Part shown: positions 42,518 through 51,004 of the stretch, in pieces
Numbering within the stretch: position 1 is the stretch's first letter
Layout of the letters: each line of letters begins with the position of its first letter
NCBI GenBank assembly: GCA_964384215.1
Contig: CAYLLB010000019.1
Location: 1 to 64,000, forward strand
Direction: 5' to 3'
Source of the DNA: JAJFUV01 sp964384215
Lineage (GTDB): Bacteria > Acidobacteriota > Terriglobia > Bryobacterales > Bryobacteraceae
DNA: 64,000 nucleotides
Program-made: the position numbers and the translations under genes
Notes under the pieces: generated by a model
The model's database searches: none
What the model saw: only the letters and a program-made list of their open reading frames with translations
Told to the model about the DNA's origin: nothing

Positions 42518-43705
42518 ATGCAACGCCGCCAGTTCCTTCATGCGTCCGCTGCCGCACTGGCGGGCGCCGGATGCGCACGATCCACCCAGACCATCGACCA
42601 GGTGGTCGCCAAGGTTGGCCGCCTTCCCCGCCGCAAGCTGCCCATCAGCGGCCGGGAGATCTCCGTCATCGTCGGCGCGGGAACCTGGGACGCCCAGGCC
42701 ACTGAAGCAGGCATCCGGTGCGGGATCAACTTCTGGCATAAAGCCGACGATTGGGATGCGCGAACCGCGCCCGCCGCGATCCTGAAGAACCGCGATGCCC
42801 ACTACTGCCAGGTGGCCGTGGACCGCGTGCGCGGCAATCACGAAACCGGCCAGATCGACGAGGAGGCGCACTACCGCTTCGTCAAGGAAGCCGTCAGGCG
42901 CAGCGGCCTCCGCTATTTCGACGACATGCAGTTTCACTTCGGCTACCACAACGTGGCCGAGCTGAAATCGAACCGCGCCATGATCCGGGCCTTTGAACGG
43001 TTGAAGAAGGAAGGCCTGGTGAAGCACCTGTGCCTGTCGCAGCACAACTACAAGGGCAACTGGCGTGTGAAGAACGGCGAGAACGCGGCTGAAATCCTCA
43101 CCGCCGTGATGGAAGACGGCCTGTACGAGCACGCCCAGTTCATCTACTCGTACGGCGACGGCGCCGACATCAATCGCGCGGTGTCGCTTGCCAGGTCCAA
43201 AGGCTTCGGCACCGTAGCCATGAAGACCACGCGCGGCGCCTGGCGCATGCAGCAGGATCGAGCGTTCATGAAGAAGTTTCCGGCGGGAACGTCGACCTAC
43301 CATGCCCTGGCGCGGTGGCTTACCACCGGCACGGACCTCACGGCCGCGGTCATCCAGATCAACGGGTTGGACGAGTTCGCCGATACCTGTTCGGGAGCCG
43401 GCAAGTCCATGCGCGCCTCCGATGCCCGCGCCATCGAAGTGATGACGGGGTACGCCGCGGGCCGGGTGTGCGGGCTCTGCAACACGTGCATGGAGCATTG
43501 CGCCAACCACGTGCCGGTGGCCGACATCCTGCGCTACGAGCGTTACGCGACCGACTACCGCGACCTCCGGCGCGCGCGGGATCTCTACGCACGGCTGGAG
43601 GTGGACGTCCGCGGATGCGCCGCCTGTGGCAAGTGCGTCGAACACTGCCCGCAACGGATGCAGATCCCGGACGCGCTGGCCGCCGCGCACGCCCTGCTTG
43701 CGTAG
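42518..43705 (+). CDS. Exported aldo/keto-reductase-like protein with two 4Fe-4S motifs
   Basis: 395 residues with an RRQFLHASAAALAGAGC Tat/lipoprotein-like N-terminus. The AKR barrel is recognisable (GAGTWDAQATEAGIRCGINF, SGLRYFDDMQFHFG, HLCLSQHNYKGNW, GFGTVAMKTTRGA), but where active AKRs have the catalytic Asp and Tyr this protein has GINFWHKADDW, i.e. His and Trp. Two cluster motifs close the protein: CGLCNTCMEHC and CAACGKCVEHCP. It lies 18 bases after the polyferredoxin gene. A redox partner role is likely, and classical NADPH reductase chemistry is doubtful. Confidence 0.85.
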   Translation: MQRRQFLHASAAALAGAGCARSTQTIDQVVAKVGRLPRRKLPISGREISVIVGAGTWDAQATEAGIRCGINFWHKADDWDARTAPAAILKNRDAHYCQVAVDRVRGNHETGQIDEEAHYRFVKEAVRRSGLRYFDDMQFHFGYHNVAELKSNRAMIRAFERLKKEGLVKHLCLSQHNYKGNWRVKNGENAAEILTAVMEDGLYEHAQFIYSYGDGADINRAVSLARSKGFGTVAMKTTRGAWRMQQDRAFMKKFPAGTSTYHALARWLTTGTDLTAAVIQINGLDEFADTCSGAGKSMRASDARAIEVMTGYAAGRVCGLCNTCMEHCANHVPVADILRYERYATDYRDLRRARDLYARLEVDVRGCAACGKCVEHCPQRMQIPDALAAAHALLA

Positions 43706-43802
43706 TAGAAGACGGCTTTCAAGGCGCGCCGGGTTTCAACCCTGCGGCGGGAGACGTCTTTCCGCTGTGGTACAAAGGAGTTAGGACCCCACTTTAGCTG
43801 GC

Positions 43803-45092
43803 ATGCCAGATTCTATTGTTGAAGCACCTACGGGAATTCGCAGGACGACGCTTGCGAACGGCATCCGCGTCGCCAGCGAGCGGATGACGCACGTGCGCAG
43901 CGTGTCCGTGGGGGTATGGGTGGGTGTCGGCTCGCGCCGCGAGACGCCCGAGCAGAACGGCATCTGCCATTTCATCGAGCACATGCTGTTCAAGGGCACC
44001 GAGCATCGCTCCGCCGAACAGATTGCGCGCAGCGTCGACTCGATCGGCGGCAACTTGGACGCCTTCACCGCCAAGGAACTGGTTAGCTTCAACACCAAGG
44101 TGCTGGATGAGCACTTGCCCATCGCCTTCGACGTTCTTGCCGATTTGGTCCTGAACCCGCTCTTCAATCCCGGCGACATCCAGAAAGAGAAGGGGGTCAT
44201 CCTCGAAGAGTTGAAGATGGAGCAGGACGATCCCGAATACTTGGTCCACGAAATCTTCTCCTCGAACTTCTGGACCGGGCACGCGCTGGGCATGTCGATC
44301 CTCGGCACCAAGGACTCCATCGCGGGTTTCGACCGGGGCATGGTGGAAGATTTCTGGCGCCGCAATTACGTGCCCGCCAACATCGTGATCACGGCGGCCG
44401 GCAACCTGGAGCACGAGCGGCTATGCGAACTGGTCTCGAAGTACTTCGCCGCGCTGCCGCGGACCGATGCCGCGCCGCCCGATGTCTGCCCCTCCACGAA
44501 TGCCGCGCTTGCGATACGCAACAAGCGCTCCCTGGAACAGGTTCACGTCTGCCTCGGCGTGCCCTCCTATCCGGTGGCGCACGAGAAAAGGTACGCCTGC
44601 TACGTGCTGAACGTCATGCTCGGCGGCGGCATGAGTTCGCGCCTGTTCCAGAAGATCCGCGAACGGTTGGGATTGGCTTACGCGGTATTCTCCGAGCTGA
44701 GCCTTTACCGCGACACCGGGTGCCTGCTCGTCTCCGCCGGCACGTCGCTCAAGACGCTCCGCCGCGTCATCGCATGCACGCTCGAGGAATTCCGCGCGCT
44801 TAAGTCCGAGGAAGTCCCCGCCGACGAACTGCGGCGCGCCAAGGACCATCTCAAAGGCTCGCTGATGCTCAGCCTGGAATCCACTTCCAGCCGCATGGCG
44901 AACCTGGCCCGCCAGGAACTGTACTTCGGCCGCTTCTTCGGGCTTGACGAAATGCTCGAAGGCATTGAAAAGGTCTCCGCCGAAGACGTGCTGACCCTGG
45001 CCCGCGAGTTGTTCGATCCCGACCGCATCGCGCTGACCGTGCTCGGCAACCTGGGACGGATGAAGATCCGGCGCCAGGATCTCGCCTGTTGA
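43803..45092 (+). CDS. M16-family zinc protease (processing-peptidase type)
   Basis: 429 residues. N-terminal half: inverted zinc motif HFIEHMLFKGTEHRS (HxxEH) and the downstream Glu within SFNTKVLDEHLPIAFDVLAD. C-terminal half: VCLGVPSYPVAHEKRYACYV, GGGMSSRLFQKIRERLGLAY. The length matches active subunits of mitochondrial-processing-peptidase-like enzymes. No signal peptide and no second, inactive subunit next to it, so it may form a homodimer in the cytoplasm. Confidence 0.92.
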   Translation: MPDSIVEAPTGIRRTTLANGIRVASERMTHVRSVSVGVWVGVGSRRETPEQNGICHFIEHMLFKGTEHRSAEQIARSVDSIGGNLDAFTAKELVSFNTKVLDEHLPIAFDVLADLVLNPLFNPGDIQKEKGVILEELKMEQDDPEYLVHEIFSSNFWTGHALGMSILGTKDSIAGFDRGMVEDFWRRNYVPANIVITAAGNLEHERLCELVSKYFAALPRTDAAPPDVCPSTNAALAIRNKRSLEQVHVCLGVPSYPVAHEKRYACYVLNVMLGGGMSSRLFQKIRERLGLAYAVFSELSLYRDTGCLLVSAGTSLKTLRRVIACTLEEFRALKSEEVPADELRRAKDHLKGSLMLSLESTSSRMANLARQELYFGRFFGLDEMLEGIEKVSAEDVLTLARELFDPDRIALTVLGNLGRMKIRRQDLAC

Positions 45093-45121
45093 AGCCACAG
45101 TAGTACACTGTGATTTACTCC

Positions 45122-45889
45122 ATGCGGTATCTCCTCAGGCTCCTCTTTCTCGCGTTTGCGCTCGCCGGCGCGGCGCTGCCTGTCGATTTCGCCGCCCTCA
45201 AACCGGAAGGCTACGTGAGCGATTTCGCGCGCGTGGTGGACCCGGCCAGCCGGGCCGAACTGGAACGTTACTGCCGCCGCGTGGAGGACGCGACGGGCGC
45301 GCAACTGGCATTCGTCACCCTGGATACGCTGGCCGGCGAGCCCATCGAGGACGTGGCCAATTCCATATACCGGCGTTGGGGCGTGGGCCGGAAGGGTAGC
45401 AACGAAGGGGCTCTGCTGCTGCTGGTGGTAGGCGACCGGAGGACGCGCCTCGAGGTTGGCTACGGACTCGAGCCGATGCTTCCGGACGGATTCAGCGGCA
45501 GCATCCTCCGCGAAATGCGTCCCGCATTGCGGCAGGGGCTTTACGGCGAAGCACTGCTGGCCGCGGCGCAAACCATTGGTGTGCGCGTCGCCTCCGCCAA
45601 GGGCGTCGAGCTGAATACAACTCCCGCGCGGCGCCACGCGACGCGGCGCGAACAGCACATCCCGTGGTGGGTGGTGTTGGGCGGCATCGCGGTGCTCTTC
45701 TGGTTGTTGAGTGTGGGCGGCGGAGGACCCGGCGGCCTCCTCGCGGGCATGCTGCTCGGTAACATGATGGGGCGCGGGATGGGTTCCGGCCGCGGAGGAG
45801 GCGGTTTCGGCGGATTCGATTCGGGCGACAGCTTCGGCGGATTCGGCGGGGGCGACTCCGGGGGCGGAGGTGCATCGAGCGATTGGTAA
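45122..45889 (+). CDS. TPM-domain (YgcG-like) membrane protein
   Basis: 255 residues from ATG 45122. A signal peptide (YLLRLLFLAFALAGAALPV) precedes a TPM domain (GYVSDFARVVDPASRAELER, TGAQLAFVTLDTLAGEPIED, NEGALLLLVVGDRRTRLEVG, YGLEPMLPDGFSG). A membrane span (WWVVLGGIAVLFWLLSV) and a Gly-rich tail ending in GGGGASSDW follow. TPM proteins are often encoded with LemA, as here, two genes further on. Probably envelope-associated. Confidence 0.9.
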   Translation: MRYLLRLLFLAFALAGAALPVDFAALKPEGYVSDFARVVDPASRAELERYCRRVEDATGAQLAFVTLDTLAGEPIEDVANSIYRRWGVGRKGSNEGALLLLVVGDRRTRLEVGYGLEPMLPDGFSGSILREMRPALRQGLYGEALLAAAQTIGVRVASAKGVELNTTPARRHATRREQHIPWWVVLGGIAVLFWLLSVGGGGPGGLLAGMLLGNMMGRGMGSGRGGGGFGGFDSGDSFGGFGGGDSGGGGASSDW

Positions 45890-45899
45890 GGGTCATGCC

Positions 45900-46610
45900 A
45901 TGGAACGAGACTTGAACAATCTGGTCGAGAAACTGCAGAGGGCCTTCGGCGAGCGCCTGACCTCCGTGGTGTTGTACGGCTCGGCCGCCGTGGGCGATCA
46001 TCAGGCCAGGTTCTCAGACTACAATATTCTCTGCGTGCTCTCGAAGGTGACTCCGCTCGAACTGGGCGAAGCCGAGCCGGTTTTCCACTGGTGGCGCAAG
46101 CGCGGGAACCCCTCCCCGCTGTTGATGAGCGAATCCGAAGTCCACGGCTCGACGGATTGCTTCGCCATCGAGTTTCACGACATCAAGGAGCGCAACCGGC
46201 TGCTGGCTGGGCGCGACGTGGTGGGCGAACTCGTGCTGGACAATTCGTTCTATCGCGCGCAGGTCGAGTACGAATTGCGCGCCAAGCTGCTGCGATTGCG
46301 CCAGAAGGCCGCCGGGGTGCTTTCGGACAGGGATTTGCTGTTGCGCCTGCTGGCCGATTCCGTATCCACGTTCTGTGTGCTGTTCCGTCATGCGCTCTTG
46401 CTCAGCGGCGTGGAGGCAAAGTTCGCCAAACGCGAAGTCATCGGGCAGGCCAGGGAAGCCTTCGCGTTGGACGCGGAACCATTTGTAACCCTGCTCGATC
46501 TGCGGGGAGGACAGCGCAAGCCACGGGAAGTGGACCCTCTTCCGCTGTTTGCGCGGTACATGGAGCAAATTCAAATCGTGGTCGACGCGATCGACCGCCT
46601 GGAAAAGTGA
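45900..46610 (+). CDS. Nucleotidyltransferase-like protein with an altered metal site
   Basis: 236 residues from ATG 45900, 10 bases after the TPM gene. The N-terminus has the minimal nucleotidyltransferase signature SVVLYGSAAVGDHQARFSDYN, but the second metal-binding Asp is Asn (D40-Y-N42 instead of DxD). The rest is helical (ELRAKLLRLRQKAAGVLSDR, ADSVSTFCVLFRHALLLSG), like the HEPN/KNTase C-domains that follow such folds. Sandwiched between TPM and LemA genes, it may be an inactive regulator. Its target is unknown. Confidence 0.8.
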   Translation: MERDLNNLVEKLQRAFGERLTSVVLYGSAAVGDHQARFSDYNILCVLSKVTPLELGEAEPVFHWWRKRGNPSPLLMSESEVHGSTDCFAIEFHDIKERNRLLAGRDVVGELVLDNSFYRAQVEYELRAKLLRLRQKAAGVLSDRDLLLRLLADSVSTFCVLFRHALLLSGVEAKFAKREVIGQAREAFALDAEPFVTLLDLRGGQRKPREVDPLPLFARYMEQIQIVVDAIDRLEK

Positions 46611-46617
46611 GGAGACG

Positions 46618-47184
46618 ATGAAGGTTGCTGCAATAGTGCTGGCGATTGTATTGCTACTGGGACTTGTTGCGGGCGGCAAGCTCATGGGTATTCGCAATGA
46701 GCTGGTCACCCAGCGCGAGGCGATCAAGGGCGCATGGGCGTCCGTGGATGTCGCGCTACAGCGGCGCGCCGATCTGATCCCCAACCTCGTAGAGACCGTC
46801 AAGGGTTTCGCCAAACAGGAAAAGGGCATTATGGAGGCGCTCGCGAACGCCCGCGCGGGACTCATGTCGGCCCGCACCCCGCAGGAGAAGATCTCCGCCA
46901 ATAACGAGTTGAGCGGCGCGCTCGGACGCCTGCTGGTGATCGTGGAGAATTATCCGAACCTGAAATCGGACCAGAACTTCCTGCGTTTGCAGGACGAACT
47001 GGCAGGCACCGAGAACCGCATCGCCGTCGAGCGCCGCAAGTACAACGAAGCCGTGCAGAAGTACAACACGAGCATCGAGTTGTTCCCCAACAACATTGCC
47101 GCCGCGTTGTTCGGTTTCCAGCGCAACGATGCGTACTTCAACGTGGAGCCGGGTGCGCGTACGGCTCCGAAAGTGAATTTCTGA
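46618..47184 (+). CDS. lemA: LemA-family protein
   Basis: 188 residues from ATG 46618 with GGAGA upstream. A single N-terminal span (VAAIVLAIVLLLGLVAGGKL) is followed by the helical LemA domain: GAWASVDVALQRRADLIPNL, ETVKGFAKQEKGIMEALANA, ENYPNLKSDQNFLRLQDEL and an AALFGFQRNDAYFNVEP end. Function of the family is unclear; it is repeatedly found with TPM-domain proteins, and this three-gene operon follows that pattern. Confidence 0.94.
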   Translation: MKVAAIVLAIVLLLGLVAGGKLMGIRNELVTQREAIKGAWASVDVALQRRADLIPNLVETVKGFAKQEKGIMEALANARAGLMSARTPQEKISANNELSGALGRLLVIVENYPNLKSDQNFLRLQDELAGTENRIAVERRKYNEAVQKYNTSIELFPNNIAAALFGFQRNDAYFNVEPGARTAPKVNF

Positions 47185-47194
47185 GGGCCTGCCG

Positions 47195-48640
47195 ATGAGT
47201 CCGCGGACATACGCCAATTACATCGACGGCGCCTGGGTCGACGGACCGGTTTTCGAGAACCGCAACCCGGCCGACACGGATGAGCTGGTTGGCTTGTTCA
47301 CGCGCGGCTCGGCGGCGGACATCGAAGCGGCGGCAGCCGCCGCCGGGCGGGCGCATGCCGCCTGGTCCGCGCTGCCCGCGCCCGCGCGGGGCAACTACCT
47401 GTTCAAGGTAGCCGATATCCTCGACCGTAAGTTCGAACAGTTGGCCGAAGAGATGACCCGCGAGGAAGGCAAGACGCTGCCCGAGTCGCGCGGCGAAGTG
47501 CGGCGGGCCATCAACATCTTCCGCTATTATGCCGGCGAAGGCGCCCGGCTGGCCGGCACACTGGCGCCGAGCGAGCGCGAACGCGTCCACATCTTCTCCA
47601 TCCGCAAGAGCCTGGGCGTCGTGGGCCTGATCACGCCGTGGAACTTTCCCAGCGCAATTCCCGCCTGGAAACTGGCGCCCGCGCTCATTTGCGGCAACAC
47701 CGCGGTCCTGAAACCCGCGTCGGCGGCGCCGTTGAGCGCCTGGCGCATCGTCGAGGCGTGCCACGAGGCGGGGATCCCCAAAGGAGTGGTGAACTTCGTG
47801 GCGGGGCCGGGAGGAGAATTGGGGCCGGCCCTGGTGAACGCCGCGCCGCTCAAGGCGGTTTCGTTCACCGGCTCCTGCGCCGCCGGCCGCGCGCTGCATG
47901 AAGAAGCCTCGCGCCGCCGCTTGCGCATTCAGCTTGAAATGGGCGGCAAGAATCCCACAATCGTTCTGGCCGACGCCGACTTCGGCGCGGCCGTCGAGAA
48001 CACCGTGAACGCCGCCTTCTTCTCCACCGGGCAGAAATGCACCGCTACCAGCCGCGCCATCGTCGAGGAGCCCATTTACGACCGTTTTTTGAACGCGCTT
48101 GTCGAACGGACCAGGCGGCTCAAGGTCGGCAACGGGATGGAGCCGGGCATCGAGATCGGCCCCGCGGTGGACGAAGCTCAGATGAAAACGGACCTCGCCT
48201 ACATCGAGATCGGAAAGCGCGAGGCGGGCGATCCCGTCGCAGGAGGCCGGCGCCTCACCGGCCCGGCTTACGACAAGGGTTACTTTGTCGAGCCAACGGT
48301 GTTCGCGGACGTCACTCCGGAAATGACGATCGCCCGCGAGGAGGTCTTCGGCCCCGTGTTGGCCGTCATGCGCGCTAAGGACTTCGAGGACGCCATGCGT
48401 CTGGCCAACCAAAGCGCCTTCGGGCTATCCGCTTCTATTCAGACGAGGAGTATTTCAAGAGTCTTCGAATATGTGTATAGTATGGAAGCTGGCCTTCTGA
48501 CGGTGAACCTGCCCAGCGCTGGTGTAGAATATCAACTGCCGTTCGGAGGGACTAAAGATTCCAGTTTCGGACCCAAGGAGCAGGGCCCGGCCGCGATCGA
48601 GTTTTACACCGATCACAAAACGGTCTACCTGAAGTACTGA
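47195..48640 (+). CDS. Aldehyde dehydrogenase, probably 2,5-dioxovalerate (alpha-ketoglutarate semialdehyde) dehydrogenase
   Basis: 481 residues. ALDH motifs: ITPWNFPSAIPAWKLAPAL, FTGSCAAGRAL, catalytic Glu in QLEMGGKNPTIV, catalytic Cys in FFSTGQKCTATSR, and VEYQLPFGGTKDSSFGPKE near the end. The assignment to the ketoglutarate semialdehyde subgroup comes from the motif set and from the dehydratase gene starting three bases later: together they would convert 2-keto-3-deoxypentonate to 2,5-dioxovalerate and then to 2-oxoglutarate (Weimberg-type pathway). Confidence 0.88.
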   Translation: MSPRTYANYIDGAWVDGPVFENRNPADTDELVGLFTRGSAADIEAAAAAAGRAHAAWSALPAPARGNYLFKVADILDRKFEQLAEEMTREEGKTLPESRGEVRRAINIFRYYAGEGARLAGTLAPSERERVHIFSIRKSLGVVGLITPWNFPSAIPAWKLAPALICGNTAVLKPASAAPLSAWRIVEACHEAGIPKGVVNFVAGPGGELGPALVNAAPLKAVSFTGSCAAGRALHEEASRRRLRIQLEMGGKNPTIVLADADFGAAVENTVNAAFFSTGQKCTATSRAIVEEPIYDRFLNALVERTRRLKVGNGMEPGIEIGPAVDEAQMKTDLAYIEIGKREAGDPVAGGRRLTGPAYDKGYFVEPTVFADVTPEMTIAREEVFGPVLAVMRAKDFEDAMRLANQSAFGLSASIQTRSISRVFEYVYSMEAGLLTVNLPSAGVEYQLPFGGTKDSSFGPKEQGPAAIEFYTDHKTVYLKY

Positions 48641-48642
48641 AA

Positions 48643-49488
48643 ATGCGTCTTGGACAGATCAAGTGGAGGGACGCCGTAACCGCGGCGGTATTTGAAGGTG
48701 ATGCGGCAAGGCCGATCCCCTCGCACACGGTGCGCGACCTGATTCGCCGGTCGGAGATCGAGGGTGTTTCTCTTGAGCAACTGGCCAGCGGCATGGCCAG
48801 CCCGCACCGTGAATCCGCCACTCTGCTTACACCCATTCATCCTCCTGAAGTGTGGGCGTGCGGGTGCACTTATGAAATGAGCGCCACGTTCCGGGATGGC
48901 GAGCACGGCGTGCGCGAGGGCTTTTACGCGCAGGTGCACAAGAGCCCCCGCCCGGAGATTTTCTTCAAGGGCACGCGGCGCATGTGCGTGGGGCCGGGCG
49001 ACGCCATCGGAATTCGTTTTGACTCGAAATTCACCGCGCCGGAACCCGAGCTGGCCGCCGTTCTGGGCAGCAAGGGCAGGATCCTGGCTTACACGCTCGC
49101 CAACGACGTGTCCGCGTGGGATATCGAGCGTGAGAATCCGCTGTATCTCCCGCAGTCCAAGATGTACGCCGCCTGCTGCGCTTTAGGGCCGGTTCTGGTG
49201 ACCGCCGACGAACTCGGGGACCCACATGACCTGGAGCTGAGCTGCACCGTGCAGCGGGATGGGAACGTGATTTTCTCCGGCTCGGCTTCGGTCTCGAAAT
49301 TGAGCCGCAAGATTGAAGACTTGGTCGCCTATCTGCTGCGCGCCAATCCGGTGCCGGCCGGCTCGGTGCTGCTCACCGGGACGGGCATCATCGTGCCCCG
49401 GGAAGCGGCGCTTGCTCCCGGCGACGTCGTGTCGATCAAGGTCCCCGAAATCGGCGAACTGGTCAATACCGCCGCCATCGTGACGTAA
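48643..49488 (+). CDS. FAH-family 2-keto-3-deoxypentonate dehydratase
   Basis: 281 residues. Fumarylacetoacetate-hydrolase fold with the metal ligands in FTAPEPELAAVLGSKGRI (ExE) and ANDVSAWDIERENPLYLPQS (Asp), preceded by WACGCTYEMSATFRDG and KSPRPEIFFKGTRRM. This variant, with CGCTYE near residue 70 and the IERENPLYLPQSK loop, is the sugar-acid dehydratase subgroup rather than fumarylacetoacetase. Translationally coupled to the aldehyde dehydrogenase (3-base gap). Upstream pathway enzymes (sugar dehydrogenase, lactonase, pentonate dehydratase) are not in the window. Confidence 0.86.
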   Translation: MRLGQIKWRDAVTAAVFEGDAARPIPSHTVRDLIRRSEIEGVSLEQLASGMASPHRESATLLTPIHPPEVWACGCTYEMSATFRDGEHGVREGFYAQVHKSPRPEIFFKGTRRMCVGPGDAIGIRFDSKFTAPEPELAAVLGSKGRILAYTLANDVSAWDIERENPLYLPQSKMYAACCALGPVLVTADELGDPHDLELSCTVQRDGNVIFSGSASVSKLSRKIEDLVAYLLRANPVPAGSVLLTGTGIIVPREAALAPGDVVSIKVPEIGELVNTAAIVT

Positions 49489-49492
49489 TTCC

Positions 49493-50059
49493 TCAGGCTT
49501 CGGGCGAAGAAACGTCTTCGTCCTCCATGCGGTCCACCAGGTCCGGCTCGGTAGCATGCTGTTTGAGCAACCGGCTGACCACGTCCGTGCTGAAGCCCGC
49601 CAGGCGCAGCTTGCGATAGGCCGAGGCCAGGTGCTTCGGTTCGGCCAAGTATTCCGGCAGGTTTATCCGCCGGAACTTGCGCGTCAGATACTCCTCGGCC
49701 AGGGTGTACTCGTCCGTGCCGCGATAAATCTCGTTGACGGCCTGCTCGGCCACCACCGGGGCTACTTGCTTCTGGCGAAGATCGCGCAGGACGCGGAAAC
49801 GACCCTGGGCGTGGTTGTCCCGGCGGGCGGCGGCGAAGCTCTCCGCGAGGCGCCGGTCGTTCAGGTAGCCGTACTGTTTCAGGCGCGTCATCACGCCGGC
49901 GACATCCTCCGGGTTGGCAGCCCGCGCTTTGAGCCGCGTCCGCATCTGGGCGATGGAGTATCCCCGCCCGCCCAGGATCTTGAGGGCATAGTTCCACAGC
50001 CCGTCCGCATCCAACGGTTTTGCTTTGCCCGGCATCTTTGTGCGCACCGATATTAGCAT
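49493..50059 (-). CDS. recX: RecX-family regulatory protein
   Basis: 188 residues from ATG 50059; the ATG at 50035 is a good alternative. Three-helix RecX repeats are visible: LWNYALKILGGRGYSIAQMR, GVMTRLKQYGYLNDRRLAES, ARRDNHAQGRFRVLRDLRQK, YLTRKFRRIN, KLRLAGFSTDVVSRLL. RecX inhibits RecA filament growth. recA is not adjacent. It is convergent with the dehydratase gene, four bases between stops. Confidence 0.88.
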   Translation of the reverse strand: MLISVRTKMPGKAKPLDADGLWNYALKILGGRGYSIAQMRTRLKARAANPEDVAGVMTRLKQYGYLNDRRLAESFAAARRDNHAQGRFRVLRDLRQKQVAPVVAEQAVNEIYRGTDEYTLAEEYLTRKFRRINLPEYLAEPKHLASAYRKLRLAGFSTDVVSRLLKQHATEPDLVDRMEDEDVSSPEA

Positions 50060-50147
50060 GCGCAACTTATCAGGCGTGGCGCAAGTAGTATGCTAGTATG
50101 CAAAGGGAAGCTGAGCATCGCACTTCCAGAAAGGCAGGAATCGGACA

Positions 50148-50462
50148 ATGGCAGACGAAGGCAAGCTCTCGTATTTCTTCCTGGGCATGGGCATTGGGGT
50201 TGCGGTCGGCATCCTGTTCGCCCCGAAATCGGGCGAGGAAACCCGGCGTTACCTGCGTGACAAAGCCGACGAAGGCAAGGACTACCTCAAGAAGCGCAGC
50301 GACGATCTGATCGAATCCGCCGGCGAAATCGTGGACCGCGGCAAGTCCGCTATCAGCCGCCAGAAAGATCAGATCAGCGCGGCTGTCGAGGCCGGCCGCC
50401 AGGCTTATCGCGAAGCGACCCAGGCCCCCAAGGAAGAACCCGGTCCCGCGACGGGACTGTGA
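50148..50462 (+). CDS. YtxH-domain protein
   Basis: 104 residues. One membrane helix near the N-terminus (SYFFLGMGIGVAVGILFAPK) followed by the YtxH signature (APKSGEETRRYLRDKADEGK) and an amphipathic Lys/Asp-rich helix. YtxH proteins are small envelope- or stress-associated proteins. Encoded 40 bases upstream of another single-span coiled-coil protein; both probably form an operon. Confidence 0.85.
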   Translation: MADEGKLSYFFLGMGIGVAVGILFAPKSGEETRRYLRDKADEGKDYLKKRSDDLIESAGEIVDRGKSAISRQKDQISAAVEAGRQAYREATQAPKEEPGPATGL

Positions 50463-50502
50463 GGCTTCAGAGGAAGCACAACCCGGCATAGGTGTTCCGT
50501 AT

Positions 50503-50994
50503 ATGGAAAACGTAGCGATCGCGGCCATCATCGTGGCGGCCGTAGCAATTGTTCTGCAAGCTCTCTTTTTGTTTGGGCTCTACCGCTCCGCCAAGTCGAT
50601 GGCCGCGCAGGTCGCCGGCTTGATTGAGAAGGCCGAACCTGTGCTCGTTGACGCGCGCGAGACCATCGAGCAGAGCCGCAGGCAGATGACGGAAGTGACC
50701 GGTAAGGCCAACAAGGTTCTGGATTCCGCGCAGGCGCAGGTCGCCAAACTGGATGAAGTGTTAACCGATGCCGCTTCGAGAGCCAAGGTGCAGATGGACC
50801 GTTTGGAAATGGTGCTCGACGACTCCATCAGCCGGGTTCACGAAACCGTGGCCGTGCTGCACGATGGCATTTTGCGGCCGTTGCGTGAATTGAACGGCAT
50901 TGCGGCGGGCGTCCGCGCCGGCATCGCCTACCTGTTTGGAAGCCGGCGTCCTAGCGTGGCACAGGCTACGCACGACGACGAGATGTTCATCTGA
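50503..50994 (+). CDS. Single-span coiled-coil membrane protein (DUF948-like)
   Basis: 163 residues. An N-terminal membrane helix (AIAAIIVAAVAIVLQALFLF) is followed by a long helical region with repeats typical of DUF948/chemotaxis-like coiled coils (IEQSRRQMTEVTGKANKVLD, QVAKLDEVLTDAASRAKVQM). It ends GIAYLFGSRRPSVAQATHDD. Partner of the YtxH protein encoded upstream; role unknown. Confidence 0.75.
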   Translation: MENVAIAAIIVAAVAIVLQALFLFGLYRSAKSMAAQVAGLIEKAEPVLVDARETIEQSRRQMTEVTGKANKVLDSAQAQVAKLDEVLTDAASRAKVQMDRLEMVLDDSISRVHETVAVLHDGILRPLRELNGIAAGVRAGIAYLFGSRRPSVAQATHDDEMFI

Positions 50995-51004
50995 GCGCTG
51001 AGCT

